From NCBI GenBank assembly GCA_948957135.1, contig CARDBT010000018.1, positions 1 to 64,000 of the forward strand: DNA of 64,000 nt. The letters run 5' to 3'. Both the position numbers and the translations under genes were made by a program. Shown here piece by piece: positions 52,188 through 61,134 of the stretch. A model generated the notes under the pieces. It made no database searches, was not told the origin of the DNA, and saw nothing but the letters and a program-made list of their open reading frames with translations. Each line of letters starts with the position of its first letter. Position 1 is the stretch's first letter. The DNA comes from COE1 sp910588595 (lineage in GTDB: Bacteria > Bacillota > Clostridia > Lachnospirales > Lachnospiraceae).

Positions 52188-54611
52188 TCAATCCAGCTTC
52201 AAGATCAGCTCCAGGATCCGCTTCGCGCAGATCTCCATATCCTGCCGTTTCAGGATCCCCTTCTCCAGAGCCTCCATCAGCCGCTCCGGGAAACCGAGCG
52301 CCATCTTGACATCATTTCCAGCCTTGACTTCCTTGTAGTGCTCACCGTTCGTCCACCAGTCTGTCGTCACCATGCCGTCAAATCCCCACTCGCCGCGCAG
52401 GATATCCTCCAGCAGCTCCCTGTTCTCAGAGGCTCTGTGACCGTTCACGATATTGTACGATGACATGATCGACCACGGCTTTGCCTCCTTCACGATAATC
52501 TCGAACGCCTTTAAGTAGATCTCCCTGACCGCGCGCTCGGACGCCCGCGAATCACTGTTCTTGCGGTTCGTCTCCTTGTTGTTGAGCGCAAAGTGTTTCA
52601 CTGACGCGCCGACGCGGTTGCTCTGGATCCCGCGCACCATCGCGGCTGCAAGCTTTCCGGCAAGGAACGGATCCTCCGAGTAATACTCAAAATTCCGCCC
52701 GCACAGAGGGCTTCTGTGGATATTGACAGCCGGTGTCAGCCACACCGCGATATTGTTTTCCTTAACCTCCGCGCCTCCGGCTTCACCGACACGCTCCACA
52801 AGCTCCGCATTCCATGAACATGCCAGCTGCGTCGCGCAGGGCCATGCGGTGGTGTACACACTGCACTCCGGCGCGATGCGCAGACCTGCCGGTCCGTCCG
52901 CCGTCATCACGCTCGGTACGCCGTAGTCGGGCAGATTGCCCCAGCCAAAGGTATTTGCCACACCTGTGTTTGGCTGCCCTCCCAGCAGATGTGCGAGATC
53001 CTCGTCCGGCAGCTGTGCCACAAACTCGTCGAGCGTGATCTTTCCCTCCGCCACTTCCCGCAGGAAATGATGCTGCTGCGCTGCCGTGTTCGCCCACAGA
53101 TGATAGCGTTTCCCCGCTCTCGCCGCAGGCGCAAAGCCGTCCGTCTCCTCGACCGTCAGCGGAACAAGCTCATTGGCATCGGTGTCAACGGGCGCTGTGA
53201 GCGGCAGCTCCTCATAGCTTCCATCGGCAAGCAGTCTCTTTTTCAGGCTGGACGGCGCGCACTTTCTCGAAAGCTGCTGCACCACGATGTCCTCTTTGAC
53301 CTCATACTGATAAGACAGTTCCACCACGTCGCGCACCGACACGCCCACGAAGAAGCAGTATGACCCTTTTTCCAGTATGTAGGCAGACTCTTTGATCTTT
53401 CCGAGATCGTCATACGACGCCATATCGTCGACACACCACGACAGAACGATACTCTGGCTCTCCCCCGTCTGCAAAAGCCGTGTCTTCCGGAATGCCGCGA
53501 GCTGCTTTGCCGGCTTGCCAAGCTTTCCCTGCGGTGCGCCGTAATACGCCTGCACCACCTCTTTTCCGGCACGCTTCCCGACGTTTGTGACCACGACCGG
53601 CACGTAGATCCTGCCGCCCTCCTCGTAAGCCGCACCTGCGGTCAGTGAGAAGTCTGTGTACGACAGACCGTATCCGAACGGGTAGTTGACCTTCTGGTAC
53701 GCCTCGGGGATCGTCTCAAAATAGCGGTATCCCACATAGATATCCTCCACATAATCCACAAAGCGCTCCGACTCGTGGAAGCTCTCCGTGGACGGGTAAT
53801 CCGCGAGCGAGCGGGCAAACGTGTCCACGAGCTTTCCGCTGGGATTTCCGTCGCCCATCACAAGCTCCGCCGCCGCAAGTCCTCCCTCGATGCCGCCCTG
53901 CCATGCCATCAGCACAGACTGGATCCTGTCATCGTCGTGGAACCAGCAGGAGTCCACCATGCCGCCGACATTCATGACAACGATCACCTTGTCAAAAGCC
54001 GACTTGACAGCCTCCACCATCGCCTGCTCCGCATGTGTCAGATTGAAATCCCCCTCCTCGAAAATCTCAGCCGAGCGTCTCGCCATCGCGTCCTCATTGG
54101 CGAACAGGTTTTTGTTCTCGGTGTCCACGATACTCTTCCTGTCCCACCCCTCGCCGGAAAAACGGCAGATCGAGATGACCGCGGTGTCCGTGTAGATCCT
54201 TGCCTTTTTCAGCAGCTCCGCGGGAACCTCCGGCTCGACCGTCATGCCGGGAACACTGCCCTTCTGATACTGCGCTTTCACATCGTCGCGGTAAAACGCA
54301 GCGAGTTCCTCGAACACACTCACCTTGTCCTTCAACAGCGAAAAGCCTTCGTACAGGTTTCTGGCATAGGAAACCGTCACTTCGCCGCTCCCACCGCCGC
54401 CGCGCACATAGTCAAAGCCCGCCTTCCCGAAAAGAGCCACTTTGCTCCCCCTGGCAAGCGGAAGCAGGTCCCCGTCATTCTTTAAGAGCACCATGCCCTC
54501 CTTTGCCGCCTCCTTCGAGAGCGCGATATGCGCTTTGCACGCCGTCACCTTCTCGCCGTTCTCTCCCAAAGGAATGTTTGGCTGATACATCACTCTTGTC
54601 CATTTTTGCAT
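52188..54611 (-). CDS. GH3 beta-glucosidase with permuted domain order
   Basis: An 807-residue family 3 glycosidase. The usual C-terminal domain comes first (EGMVLLKNDGDLLPL at about 38-52, with a fibronectin-III-like part around 300-450). The catalytic TIM barrel comes last (LADLLGGQ-like segment, VMTADGPAGLRI, VKHFALNNKETNR, nucleophile Asp in GMVTTDWW). This reversed order is known in beta-glucosidases of Ruminococcus and Butyrivibrio. No signal peptide, so it acts on imported oligosaccharides. AAGGAGGAACTGCAA precedes ATG 54611. Confidence 0.93.
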   Translation of the reverse strand: MQKWTRVMYQPNIPLGENGEKVTACKAHIALSKEAAKEGMVLLKNDGDLLPLARGSKVALFGKAGFDYVRGGGGSGEVTVSYARNLYEGFSLLKDKVSVFEELAAFYRDDVKAQYQKGSVPGMTVEPEVPAELLKKARIYTDTAVISICRFSGEGWDRKSIVDTENKNLFANEDAMARRSAEIFEEGDFNLTHAEQAMVEAVKSAFDKVIVVMNVGGMVDSCWFHDDDRIQSVLMAWQGGIEGGLAAAELVMGDGNPSGKLVDTFARSLADYPSTESFHESERFVDYVEDIYVGYRYFETIPEAYQKVNYPFGYGLSYTDFSLTAGAAYEEGGRIYVPVVVTNVGKRAGKEVVQAYYGAPQGKLGKPAKQLAAFRKTRLLQTGESQSIVLSWCVDDMASYDDLGKIKESAYILEKGSYCFFVGVSVRDVVELSYQYEVKEDIVVQQLSRKCAPSSLKKRLLADGSYEELPLTAPVDTDANELVPLTVEETDGFAPAARAGKRYHLWANTAAQQHHFLREVAEGKITLDEFVAQLPDEDLAHLLGGQPNTGVANTFGWGNLPDYGVPSVMTADGPAGLRIAPECSVYTTAWPCATQLACSWNAELVERVGEAGGAEVKENNIAVWLTPAVNIHRSPLCGRNFEYYSEDPFLAGKLAAAMVRGIQSNRVGASVKHFALNNKETNRKNSDSRASERAVREIYLKAFEIIVKEAKPWSIMSSYNIVNGHRASENRELLEDILRGEWGFDGMVTTDWWTNGEHYKEVKAGNDVKMALGFPERLMEALEKGILKRQDMEICAKRILELILKLD

Positions 54612-54752
54612 TTGCAGTTCCTCCTTATCTTGCCTTCTTATCAGGCGCTCTGAACAATCAACTATTTTTTAGTATATCAACAATAATATCATTTTACAAC
54701 AGATAACAGATGCGTGCCTGCACAAAAAACTAGTTTTTCGCACTCAGCAGGA

Positions 54753-56075
54753 TCACTCTGCTCCCCCTGCCTTGATAAACCCTTTCGTCCGCCACTTCCC
54801 CGACTGCCACCGCAGAAACATAAATACTGCGCGAACGCACTCATCGCCGGCAAGCCCTATGTACGCGCCCACCGCCAGCAGATTCAGATGGATCCCAAAG
54901 AACCATGTTCCCCCCACCATACAGACGTACATGAAGACCACACCGATGATGGTCGTATACAGGGCGTCACCGCTGGTCTTGAGCGCCTGCCCAAACACCA
55001 GGTTCGTCACGCGCCCCACCTCGAGCGCGATGTCGATCGTCATGAGCGTCCTCACCAGTGTGATCATCTCCATATCATCCGTAAACAGCCGGATCAGATG
55101 ATCCGATCCCAGCACAAATGCAGTCTCCAACCCTGCCGCCACACAGATTCCGATAACCGCCGCTTTCTTCGTTCCCCGGTCGCACGCCTCAAAATCCCCC
55201 TTGCCGATGCGCCAGCCTGTCATGATGGCGTTCGCCTGCGCCAAAGCCGCGCCTGCACAATAGGAAAAGTTTGCGATCTGCGCCGTGTATGCCCTCGCCG
55301 TCACATGAAAACCGTTTTCGTCCATCTGGTTCAGGAAACGGATCGTCAGCGTCATCGCCACATTGTAAAGTGCAGTCTCCAGTGCGGAGGGCAGACCCAC
55401 CCGGATGATCTGGGCAAAGACCTCCCTGTTTTTCAACCGTTCAGGATCCTCATTTGCCTTGACCAGAAGCTTGGAGGCGATCATCACGATCACCAGATTC
55501 ACAACCCTCGATATCACTGTTGCCGCCGCAACACCTGCCACCCCGAAGTGAAATACAAACAAAAATACAGCATTCAGGCACAGATTCAAAATATTTGCGA
55601 TCACCGTCGCTGCCAGCGGCTGTTTTGTGTGCCCGAAAGCCCTCAGGTAGCTGGAAAAGATCGGGATCAGCGCATTCAGCAGACAGGCTCCGCCCACGAT
55701 CCTCAGATATGTCTTTGCATGCTCCATCAGAAGCGGCGCCACTCCCACGATCTCCAGAAAACGCTCTGAAAAGATATACAAAAACACAGAGAGCACCACG
55801 CCGATCACCGCATTGAAAACCGCCCCCAGCTGTCTTGCCTGATAGGCAACGCCAACTCTCTTCGCCCCGATATACTGCGTCATCACGGCGATCATGCCCG
55901 ATGACACTACATGAAACATGATGATAAAAATGCCTATATATGTATTTGCTGTCCCCACAGCCCCCACAGCACTGTCCCCCACTGTCGAGAGCATGATCGT
56001 GTCCACCATACCCGCCAGCATCATGAACAATGTTTCCAGCGCGATCGGTATATATAATTTCATAAAAGGTTTCAT
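54753..56075 (-). CDS. MATE-family efflux transporter
   Basis: A 440-residue, 12-helix MatE protein (LYIPIALETLFMMLAGMVDTIMLSTVGDSAVGAVG start). Such transporters export drugs or metabolites using an ion gradient. ATG 56075 follows GGAGG by 11 bp; ATG 56093 is an alternative. It follows the GH3 gene direction but with a 140-bp spacer. Confidence 0.9.
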   Translation of the reverse strand: MKPFMKLYIPIALETLFMMLAGMVDTIMLSTVGDSAVGAVGTANTYIGIFIIMFHVVSSGMIAVMTQYIGAKRVGVAYQARQLGAVFNAVIGVVLSVFLYIFSERFLEIVGVAPLLMEHAKTYLRIVGGACLLNALIPIFSSYLRAFGHTKQPLAATVIANILNLCLNAVFLFVFHFGVAGVAAATVISRVVNLVIVMIASKLLVKANEDPERLKNREVFAQIIRVGLPSALETALYNVAMTLTIRFLNQMDENGFHVTARAYTAQIANFSYCAGAALAQANAIMTGWRIGKGDFEACDRGTKKAAVIGICVAAGLETAFVLGSDHLIRLFTDDMEMITLVRTLMTIDIALEVGRVTNLVFGQALKTSGDALYTTIIGVVFMYVCMVGGTWFFGIHLNLLAVGAYIGLAGDECVRAVFMFLRWQSGKWRTKGFIKAGGAE

Positions 56076-56124
56076 CGTATTTACATCCTCCATCCAGATG
56101 TTTCACTTATTCACAGGTTCTTAG

Positions 56125-56212
56125 AGCGTGTTAAAATTCTTTCCATACAGATGTGCCAGACCGTCTAACTGAAAAAGCGAAAGATCATACGATCTGGCAC
56201 ACAGTTTCTTTC
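56125..56212. repeat. hairpin region between MATE and AraC genes
   Basis: AGAGCGTGTT (as at the ends of family D) at 56125 is followed by a 9-bp stem TGTGCCAGA/TCTGGCACA about 40 bp apart. The 329-bp divergent interval shows nothing else I can name. Confidence 0.45.
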
Positions 56213-56404
56213 GGCGGCTTTTACCCCACCTACACTTGCATTCTACTCTTATCTATGCTATAATTCTTGCAGTATAATCCTATATTTTTAACACAATCCT
56301 ATTATGAGCATAAAAATACAACTCAACCTGTGACACGCAGTGCCCGGTGCTTTTTGCCGCGGCTGCAGACCCCAAACCACGATCATTATAACCGGAGGAA
56401 TCCT

Positions 56405-57289
56405 ATGGAACCCACGCCGATACACGAGACAAAGCTTCACGGAACCATCACATTTCCCTACAGCGTCTACAAGGGACGTATCCCTGAATGGATCCGCTCG
56501 TTCCCCCTGCACTGGCACGACGATTTTGAGCTGATCTACTGCACGGAGGGAGAGATGCAGGTCACTCTATGGGGAAATGCGCACTCGCTCCATGCCGGCG
56601 ATCTGATCATCATCCTTCCCCACGCTGTCCACTCCATCGAACAGGGCGATCAGAAAGACGGAGAGTACTTTAACATCCTGTTTCACGCCGCTCTCTTCAA
56701 GGGCTCCGAAAATGATCCCTGCTACGACAAGTATGTCGTTCCTTTTCTGAACGGCGAGAGAACCATGGAATGTTTTTTCCCTGCCGGCACCAGCTTCAAC
56801 CGGACTGTGACTCCCTGCATCCTGCCCTTGCTAGAGCACAGGAAAGAGAGTTATACCACCCATGAGCTGATGATCAAATCCAGTCTCTTCTTCCTCCTTC
56901 ACCACATGAGCCTGCACAGCACTGCTGCCACCAGCGACAACAGCCATCTACAGCTCTCCTACAGCAGACTGAAAAACGCGCTCTACTATGTGCAGAAATT
57001 TTATGACTGTGATATCTCCATCAAAAAAGCCGCGGAACAGTGCGGCTTCTCGGAAAGTCATTTCATGAAATTGTTCCGTGAACTGACAGGCATGAGCTTT
57101 AACGCTTACCTTGTAGATTACCGCCTCCAACTTGCCGCAAAACAGCTGTCGGAGACCGACAACAAAGTGATCGATATCATGGAAAACTGCGGCTTCCACA
57201 ACCAGTCCTACTTCACCAGGGCATTTCAGAAAAAATATCAAAAGTCACCTCTGCTGTACAGAAAAACCGTGCGCTCGGGCAGTCCTTAA
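56405..57289 (+). CDS. AraC-family transcriptional regulator
   Basis: A 294-residue regulator: an N-terminal cupin sensor domain (PLHWHDDFELIYCTEGEMQV, HAGDLIIILPHAVHSIE) and a C-terminal AraC HTH pair (ISIKKAAEQCGFSESHFMKLFRELTGMSFNAYL and NCGFHNQSYFTRAFQKKY). This is the type that controls sugar use. ATG 56405 has GGAGGAATCCT upstream. Divergent from the MATE gene. Its stop overlaps the convergent methyltransferase end by 4 bp. Confidence 0.93.
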   Translation: MEPTPIHETKLHGTITFPYSVYKGRIPEWIRSFPLHWHDDFELIYCTEGEMQVTLWGNAHSLHAGDLIIILPHAVHSIEQGDQKDGEYFNILFHAALFKGSENDPCYDKYVVPFLNGERTMECFFPAGTSFNRTVTPCILPLLEHRKESYTTHELMIKSSLFFLLHHMSLHSTAATSDNSHLQLSYSRLKNALYYVQKFYDCDISIKKAAEQCGFSESHFMKLFRELTGMSFNAYLVDYRLQLAAKQLSETDNKVIDIMENCGFHNQSYFTRAFQKKYQKSPLLYRKTVRSGSP

Positions 57290-57972
57290 CCCTGCCTGCC
57301 CGGTTCCTCGCGCACACGCACTGCCCCCTTCCACAATATCTTATCCAGCTCATACCGATGCATTGTCTCTTCCTGGAGATATACCTGATCCCAGTCTCCC
57401 CAAAACTTTTCTATATCATGCGCATCAAAAAATCTCTTATATCCTCCATCATCTGTCTCGTACAAATGATGCTCCACCGCTCTGCCCTTTCCGGCGCCAT
57501 GATTGACATCCCGCACAGAATTCACCCTGAACAGAAGCAGCCCGTTTGATCTGAGGACTCTTTTGATCTCATCCAGGATCAAGAGCGTCCTCCGCTCTGT
57601 AAAATAATGAAGCGATAGATCACAGATGATCAGATCTGTGAGATCATTTTCAAAAGGCAGCCCCTCCGTCATATCCAAACAGACTGCTTTCTCAACCTCC
57701 GGGAAATTCCGAAGTATATTACGGACCGCATTTTGTGCGAAATCACAGGCGATCACCCTTTTTCCGCGCTCGATCAGATACAGCGTATCGTTGCCGCTGC
57801 CGCATCCGAGATCTATGATCGGCGTCCGGCAGTCATCTATCGCATCCTCAAATGTTTCCAGCCAGTCGTCATATTGGATCCGCGCCCGTTCGTAATCCCT
57901 GTGTATCGCATTCCATCTCTTTTTCGCCACCGCATTCGCATTTTTTTCCGCAGCCAGCACCTGACTGTCCAT
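57286..57972 (-). CDS. class I SAM-dependent methyltransferase
   Basis: A 228-residue Rossmann methyltransferase: motif I PIIDLGCGSGNDTLYL, then KRVIACDFAQNAV, LTDLIICDLSLHYF and NGLLLFRVNSV. I chose ATG 57972 (MDSQVLAAEKN). The open frame extends to a TTG at 58077 close to a family A element, and a TTG at 57987 has a good AAGGAGG site, so the true N-terminus is unsure and may have been changed by the insertion. Substrate unknown. Confidence 0.8.
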   Translation of the reverse strand: MDSQVLAAEKNANAVAKKRWNAIHRDYERARIQYDDWLETFEDAIDDCRTPIIDLGCGSGNDTLYLIERGKRVIACDFAQNAVRNILRNFPEVEKAVCLDMTEGLPFENDLTDLIICDLSLHYFTERRTLLILDEIKRVLRSNGLLLFRVNSVRDVNHGAGKGRAVEHHLYETDDGGYKRFFDAHDIEKFWGDWDQVYLQEETMHRYELDKILWKGAVRVREEPGRQG

Positions 57973-58085
57973 CGATCCGTCTACCAAATCAACTTCCTCC
58001 TTCGTGAAAAATAAACAGATATTTTCTATCAGATAATCATATTCCTTTTGGCAGCACTCCGCAATATTTTTTAGCAAATACGTCA

Positions 58086-58259
58086 GATCTTGCGTAACAG
58101 TTCAGTCTTCGGTTTCCTGTTACAAGCATCAAGCCATGCAAAAACCGCTTCGCGGATGCCAAAGCCGCGTACCGTGGCCTGATGCATCTCAGCCGCTATG
58201 CTTTCTCACCGACTTCGCAGCGCAGTGCGAAGTACCGGGCTGAACTGTAACGATCTTTC
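58086..58259 (+). repeat. inverted-repeat element, family A, copy 2, with near-perfect target duplication
   Basis: The element 58094-58251 (158 bp) is a close relative of 39282-39438 in the same orientation. It is flanked by GATCTTGC on the left and GATCTTTC on the right (7 of 8 identical). The ends differ by one base. It separates the methyltransferase gene from flagellin. Beyond it, 58260-58391 shows no clear promoter. Confidence 0.9.
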
Positions 58260-58391
58260 CACGCTCTGGAGCATTTTTCACTGCGTTATTTGTCATCTTT
58301 GCTATTGCACCCGAAAACTGAATGTGATATGCTTAATTTGTAAAAGTAGGTATTTACCTCAACAAAAATTCACAAGAAAGGGGAAATAAAA

Positions 58392-59543
58392 ATGCGAATA
58401 TCACCTATGTCTTATATAGCAAGGCAGAATAACCGCAACTTAGGTCGTTCTTTCCAGAAGCTATCCAGTGGAAAACGCATTAATTCCGCCGCAGATAATG
58501 CTGCGGGACTCGCTATCGCTCAAAAGCTCTTAAAGCAGACTAACGGATTGAGTGCAGGCGTATACAATGCAAAGACTTCCCAGAATATGCTCAATGTAGC
58601 AGAGGGTGCGATGAGTTCTGTGTCCGACATGCTACAGCGGGTAAATGAACTCAGCATACAGGCAGCAAATGGTACTAATTCTACATCAGACAGAGGTGCC
58701 ATACAGGCAGAGATCGACCAGCTCACTCAGGAGATCGACCGCGTGTCGGCGACCACCAAATTTAACGAGACCTATCTGTTGAAGGGCGGCTCCGGCAGAA
58801 GCTCCATCTCTGTGAGCGCACGCGATGCAGGTCTTGAAGGTACCCTGACGCAGAACGGCTCAACAGCCACTTTCACGATGGACGCTCTAAAGGCGGGGGA
58901 TAAGATCACAATCGGCGGAACAGACTACACGATCGGTGACAAGGAGGACGATACCAATCCCAATCTGATCACGGCAGATACAGCATACTCCAAGATCCAG
59001 GAACAGCTTGCGGCAGCAAGCAGTGTCGGTGCCACGAAAGCCGCAACGGCTTCCGCAGCAGCCGTGGATCCCAATGATCCGTCAAAAGTACAGTTTGTCA
59101 TCAGCAAAGGAAGCGTTGACCAGTCAAATAACTTCTCCACCTCGCTGCAGGTGGGCGCAGAATCCGACATGGCAAACAAGATCTCCGTCAATATCGACGC
59201 GCTGAACGCAGCGGGTATCGGTATCAAGGGACTGAATGTCGCTGACAAGACCGGAATGGCAGCCACCAATGCACTTGACGCAATTGCTGATGCGCTGGCT
59301 AAAGTTTCCGCACAGCGCTCATCACTCGGTGCTGCATCCAACAGGTTAGACCACACGATCGCTTATGGCAATAATGCGATCTACAACCTGACAGCATCCC
59401 ACAGCCGCATCGAAGATACAGATTATGGAAAAGGCGTGACAGAGCTCAAGAAAAATCAGCTCCTGAATACGTACAGTATCATGATGCAGCGCAAGTACAT
59501 GGAAAACCAGAGCGGACGCGTAAAACAGTTTTTCAATATGTAA
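58392..59543 (+). CDS. flagellin with unusual C-terminus
   Basis: A 383-residue flagellin. Conserved N-terminal D0/D1 part (LGRSFQKLSSGKRINSAADNAAGLAIAQKL, LQRVNELSIQAANGTNS) and C-terminal D1 part (ALAKVSAQRSSLGAASNRLDHTI, SRIEDTDYGKG). The extreme C-terminus, NTYSIMMQRKYMENQSG and on, lacks the usual AQAN-type D0 helix and is longer and more basic. It may be a minor or specialised filament protein. AAGAAAGGGGAAAT precedes the ATG. Confidence 0.9.
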   Translation: MRISPMSYIARQNNRNLGRSFQKLSSGKRINSAADNAAGLAIAQKLLKQTNGLSAGVYNAKTSQNMLNVAEGAMSSVSDMLQRVNELSIQAANGTNSTSDRGAIQAEIDQLTQEIDRVSATTKFNETYLLKGGSGRSSISVSARDAGLEGTLTQNGSTATFTMDALKAGDKITIGGTDYTIGDKEDDTNPNLITADTAYSKIQEQLAAASSVGATKAATASAAAVDPNDPSKVQFVISKGSVDQSNNFSTSLQVGAESDMANKISVNIDALNAAGIGIKGLNVADKTGMAATNALDAIADALAKVSAQRSSLGAASNRLDHTIAYGNNAIYNLTASHSRIEDTDYGKGVTELKKNQLLNTYSIMMQRKYMENQSGRVKQFFNM

Positions 59544-59549
59544 TCAGCT

Positions 59550-59577
59550 AAAAAGGAACCCATCGGGTTCCTTTTTT
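59550..59577 (+). terminator. flagellin terminator
   Basis: AAAAGGAACCC, loop ATC, GGGTTCCTTTTTT. A strong intrinsic terminator 7 bp after the stop. Confidence 0.93.
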
Positions 59578-59593
59578 ATACACTGCCCGAGCG

Positions 59594-61090
59594 TCAGGAT
59601 TCCTTTGCCCAGCCATAGGCATATTTGACTGCCTTATGCCACCCCCGGATCCGTTTTTCCCTGTCATTTTCCCCGATCGAGGGCTCAAACACGCAATCGC
59701 TCGCCCAGTTTTTCATGACTTCTTCCCTGCCGATCCAGTATCCCACTGCGAGCCCTGCAAGGTAAGCTGCTCCCATCGCAGTGGTCTCTACACACTGCGG
59801 GCGTATCACTGGAACGTTGACGATATCTGCCTGTGTCTGCATGAGAAAATCATTTGCACTTGCACCCCCGTCCACTTTCAGTGTGGGAATCGCGATCTTG
59901 GCATCCGCCTCCATCGCCGCAAGCACGTCATTGACCTGATATGCTATGGAATCGAGCGTAGCGCGGATAATATGGCATTTGTTGACACCGCGCGTGATCC
60001 CGACGATCGTCCCCCTCGCATACTGATCCCAGTAAGGAGCACCCAGACCTGTAAATGCCGGCACGACATAACAGCCATTCGTGTCCGCCACCTTTCTTGC
60101 CATATACTCCGAATCCTCGGCGGAATCGATGATCCTCAGCTCATCGCGCAGCCATTGTATCGCCGCCCCCGCCACAAAGATCGAACCTTCCAGCGCATAA
60201 TTCACCTTTCCATCAAGTCCCCACGCGATCGTTGTCACCAGTCCGTTGTCAGAAAACACTGGTTTTTCACCGGTATTCATGAGCAGAAAACAACCTGTGC
60301 CATAAGTATTTTTTGCTTCTCCTGCGGTAAAGCATGTCTGTCCGAACAATGCTGCCTGCTGATCTCCCGCTGCCCCCGCGATCGGTATCGCCCCTCCGAG
60401 AAAGGAAGCATCCGCCTCCCCATACACACAGCTCGAAGGCTTCACCGCAGGAAGCATGGATGCGGGTATATCCAGTTCTGCAAGAATCTCCTTGTCCCAC
60501 TCCAATGTATTGATGTTAAAGAGCATTGTGCGGGAGGCGTTGGAGTAATCGGTGACATGCACCGCACCTTTTGTGAGCTTCCAGATCAGCCATGTCTCAA
60601 CCGTGCCAAACAAAAGTTCTCCATCCTCAGCCTTCTGCCTTGCTCCCGGGACATTGTCAAGTATCCATTTTACCTTTGTCGCTGAGAAATAGGCGTCGAT
60701 CACAAGCCCCGTCTTCCGTTTCAATTTCTCTGTAAGTCCTTTTTCTTTCAGTTCATCACACGTTTGTGCTGTCCGTCTGCACTGCCAAACGATTGCATGG
60801 TACACAGGAACGCCTGTATTTTTGTCCCACACGATCGCAGTCTCCCGCTGGTTTGTAATGCCGATCGCGGCAATATCCTTCGCGGAGGCGCCGATCATGT
60901 TCATCGCCTCGACCGCAACACCCAGCTGGCTCGCCCAGATCTCGTCCGCATCGTGTTCCACCCATCCCGGCTGTGGAAAATACTGCGTAAATTCTCTCTG
61001 TGCGACGCTGCACATCCTCCCTTTTTCATTAAATAAGATACACCGGTTGCTGGTCGTACCGGCATCCAGTGCCATAATATATTTTCCCAA
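59594..61090 (-). CDS. glpK: glycerol kinase
   Basis: A 498-residue FGGY-family kinase making glycerol-3-phosphate. MALDAGTTSNRCILFNEKG start, ITNQRETAIVWD, WLIWKLTKGAVHVTDYSNASRTMLFN, YGTGCFLLMNTGEKPV and VDGGASANDFLMQTQADI. Length standard. It has GGAAAAT-type spacing to the start and follows the ThuA-isomerase gene in the same direction. No glpF or glpO adjoins. Confidence 0.96.
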   Translation of the reverse strand: MGKYIMALDAGTTSNRCILFNEKGRMCSVAQREFTQYFPQPGWVEHDADEIWASQLGVAVEAMNMIGASAKDIAAIGITNQRETAIVWDKNTGVPVYHAIVWQCRRTAQTCDELKEKGLTEKLKRKTGLVIDAYFSATKVKWILDNVPGARQKAEDGELLFGTVETWLIWKLTKGAVHVTDYSNASRTMLFNINTLEWDKEILAELDIPASMLPAVKPSSCVYGEADASFLGGAIPIAGAAGDQQAALFGQTCFTAGEAKNTYGTGCFLLMNTGEKPVFSDNGLVTTIAWGLDGKVNYALEGSIFVAGAAIQWLRDELRIIDSAEDSEYMARKVADTNGCYVVPAFTGLGAPYWDQYARGTIVGITRGVNKCHIIRATLDSIAYQVNDVLAAMEADAKIAIPTLKVDGGASANDFLMQTQADIVNVPVIRPQCVETTAMGAAYLAGLAVGYWIGREEVMKNWASDCVFEPSIGENDREKRIRGWHKAVKYAYGWAKES

Positions 61091-61134
61091 TGGCCTGTCC
61101 TCCTCGTTGATCCTATATTTATCGCTGCACGTTT

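Noticed and set aside
58260..58391. sigma-28 promoter for flagellin
   Set aside because: No TAAA-N15-GCCGATAA-like pair could be located with confidence, only a GATA-like fragment.
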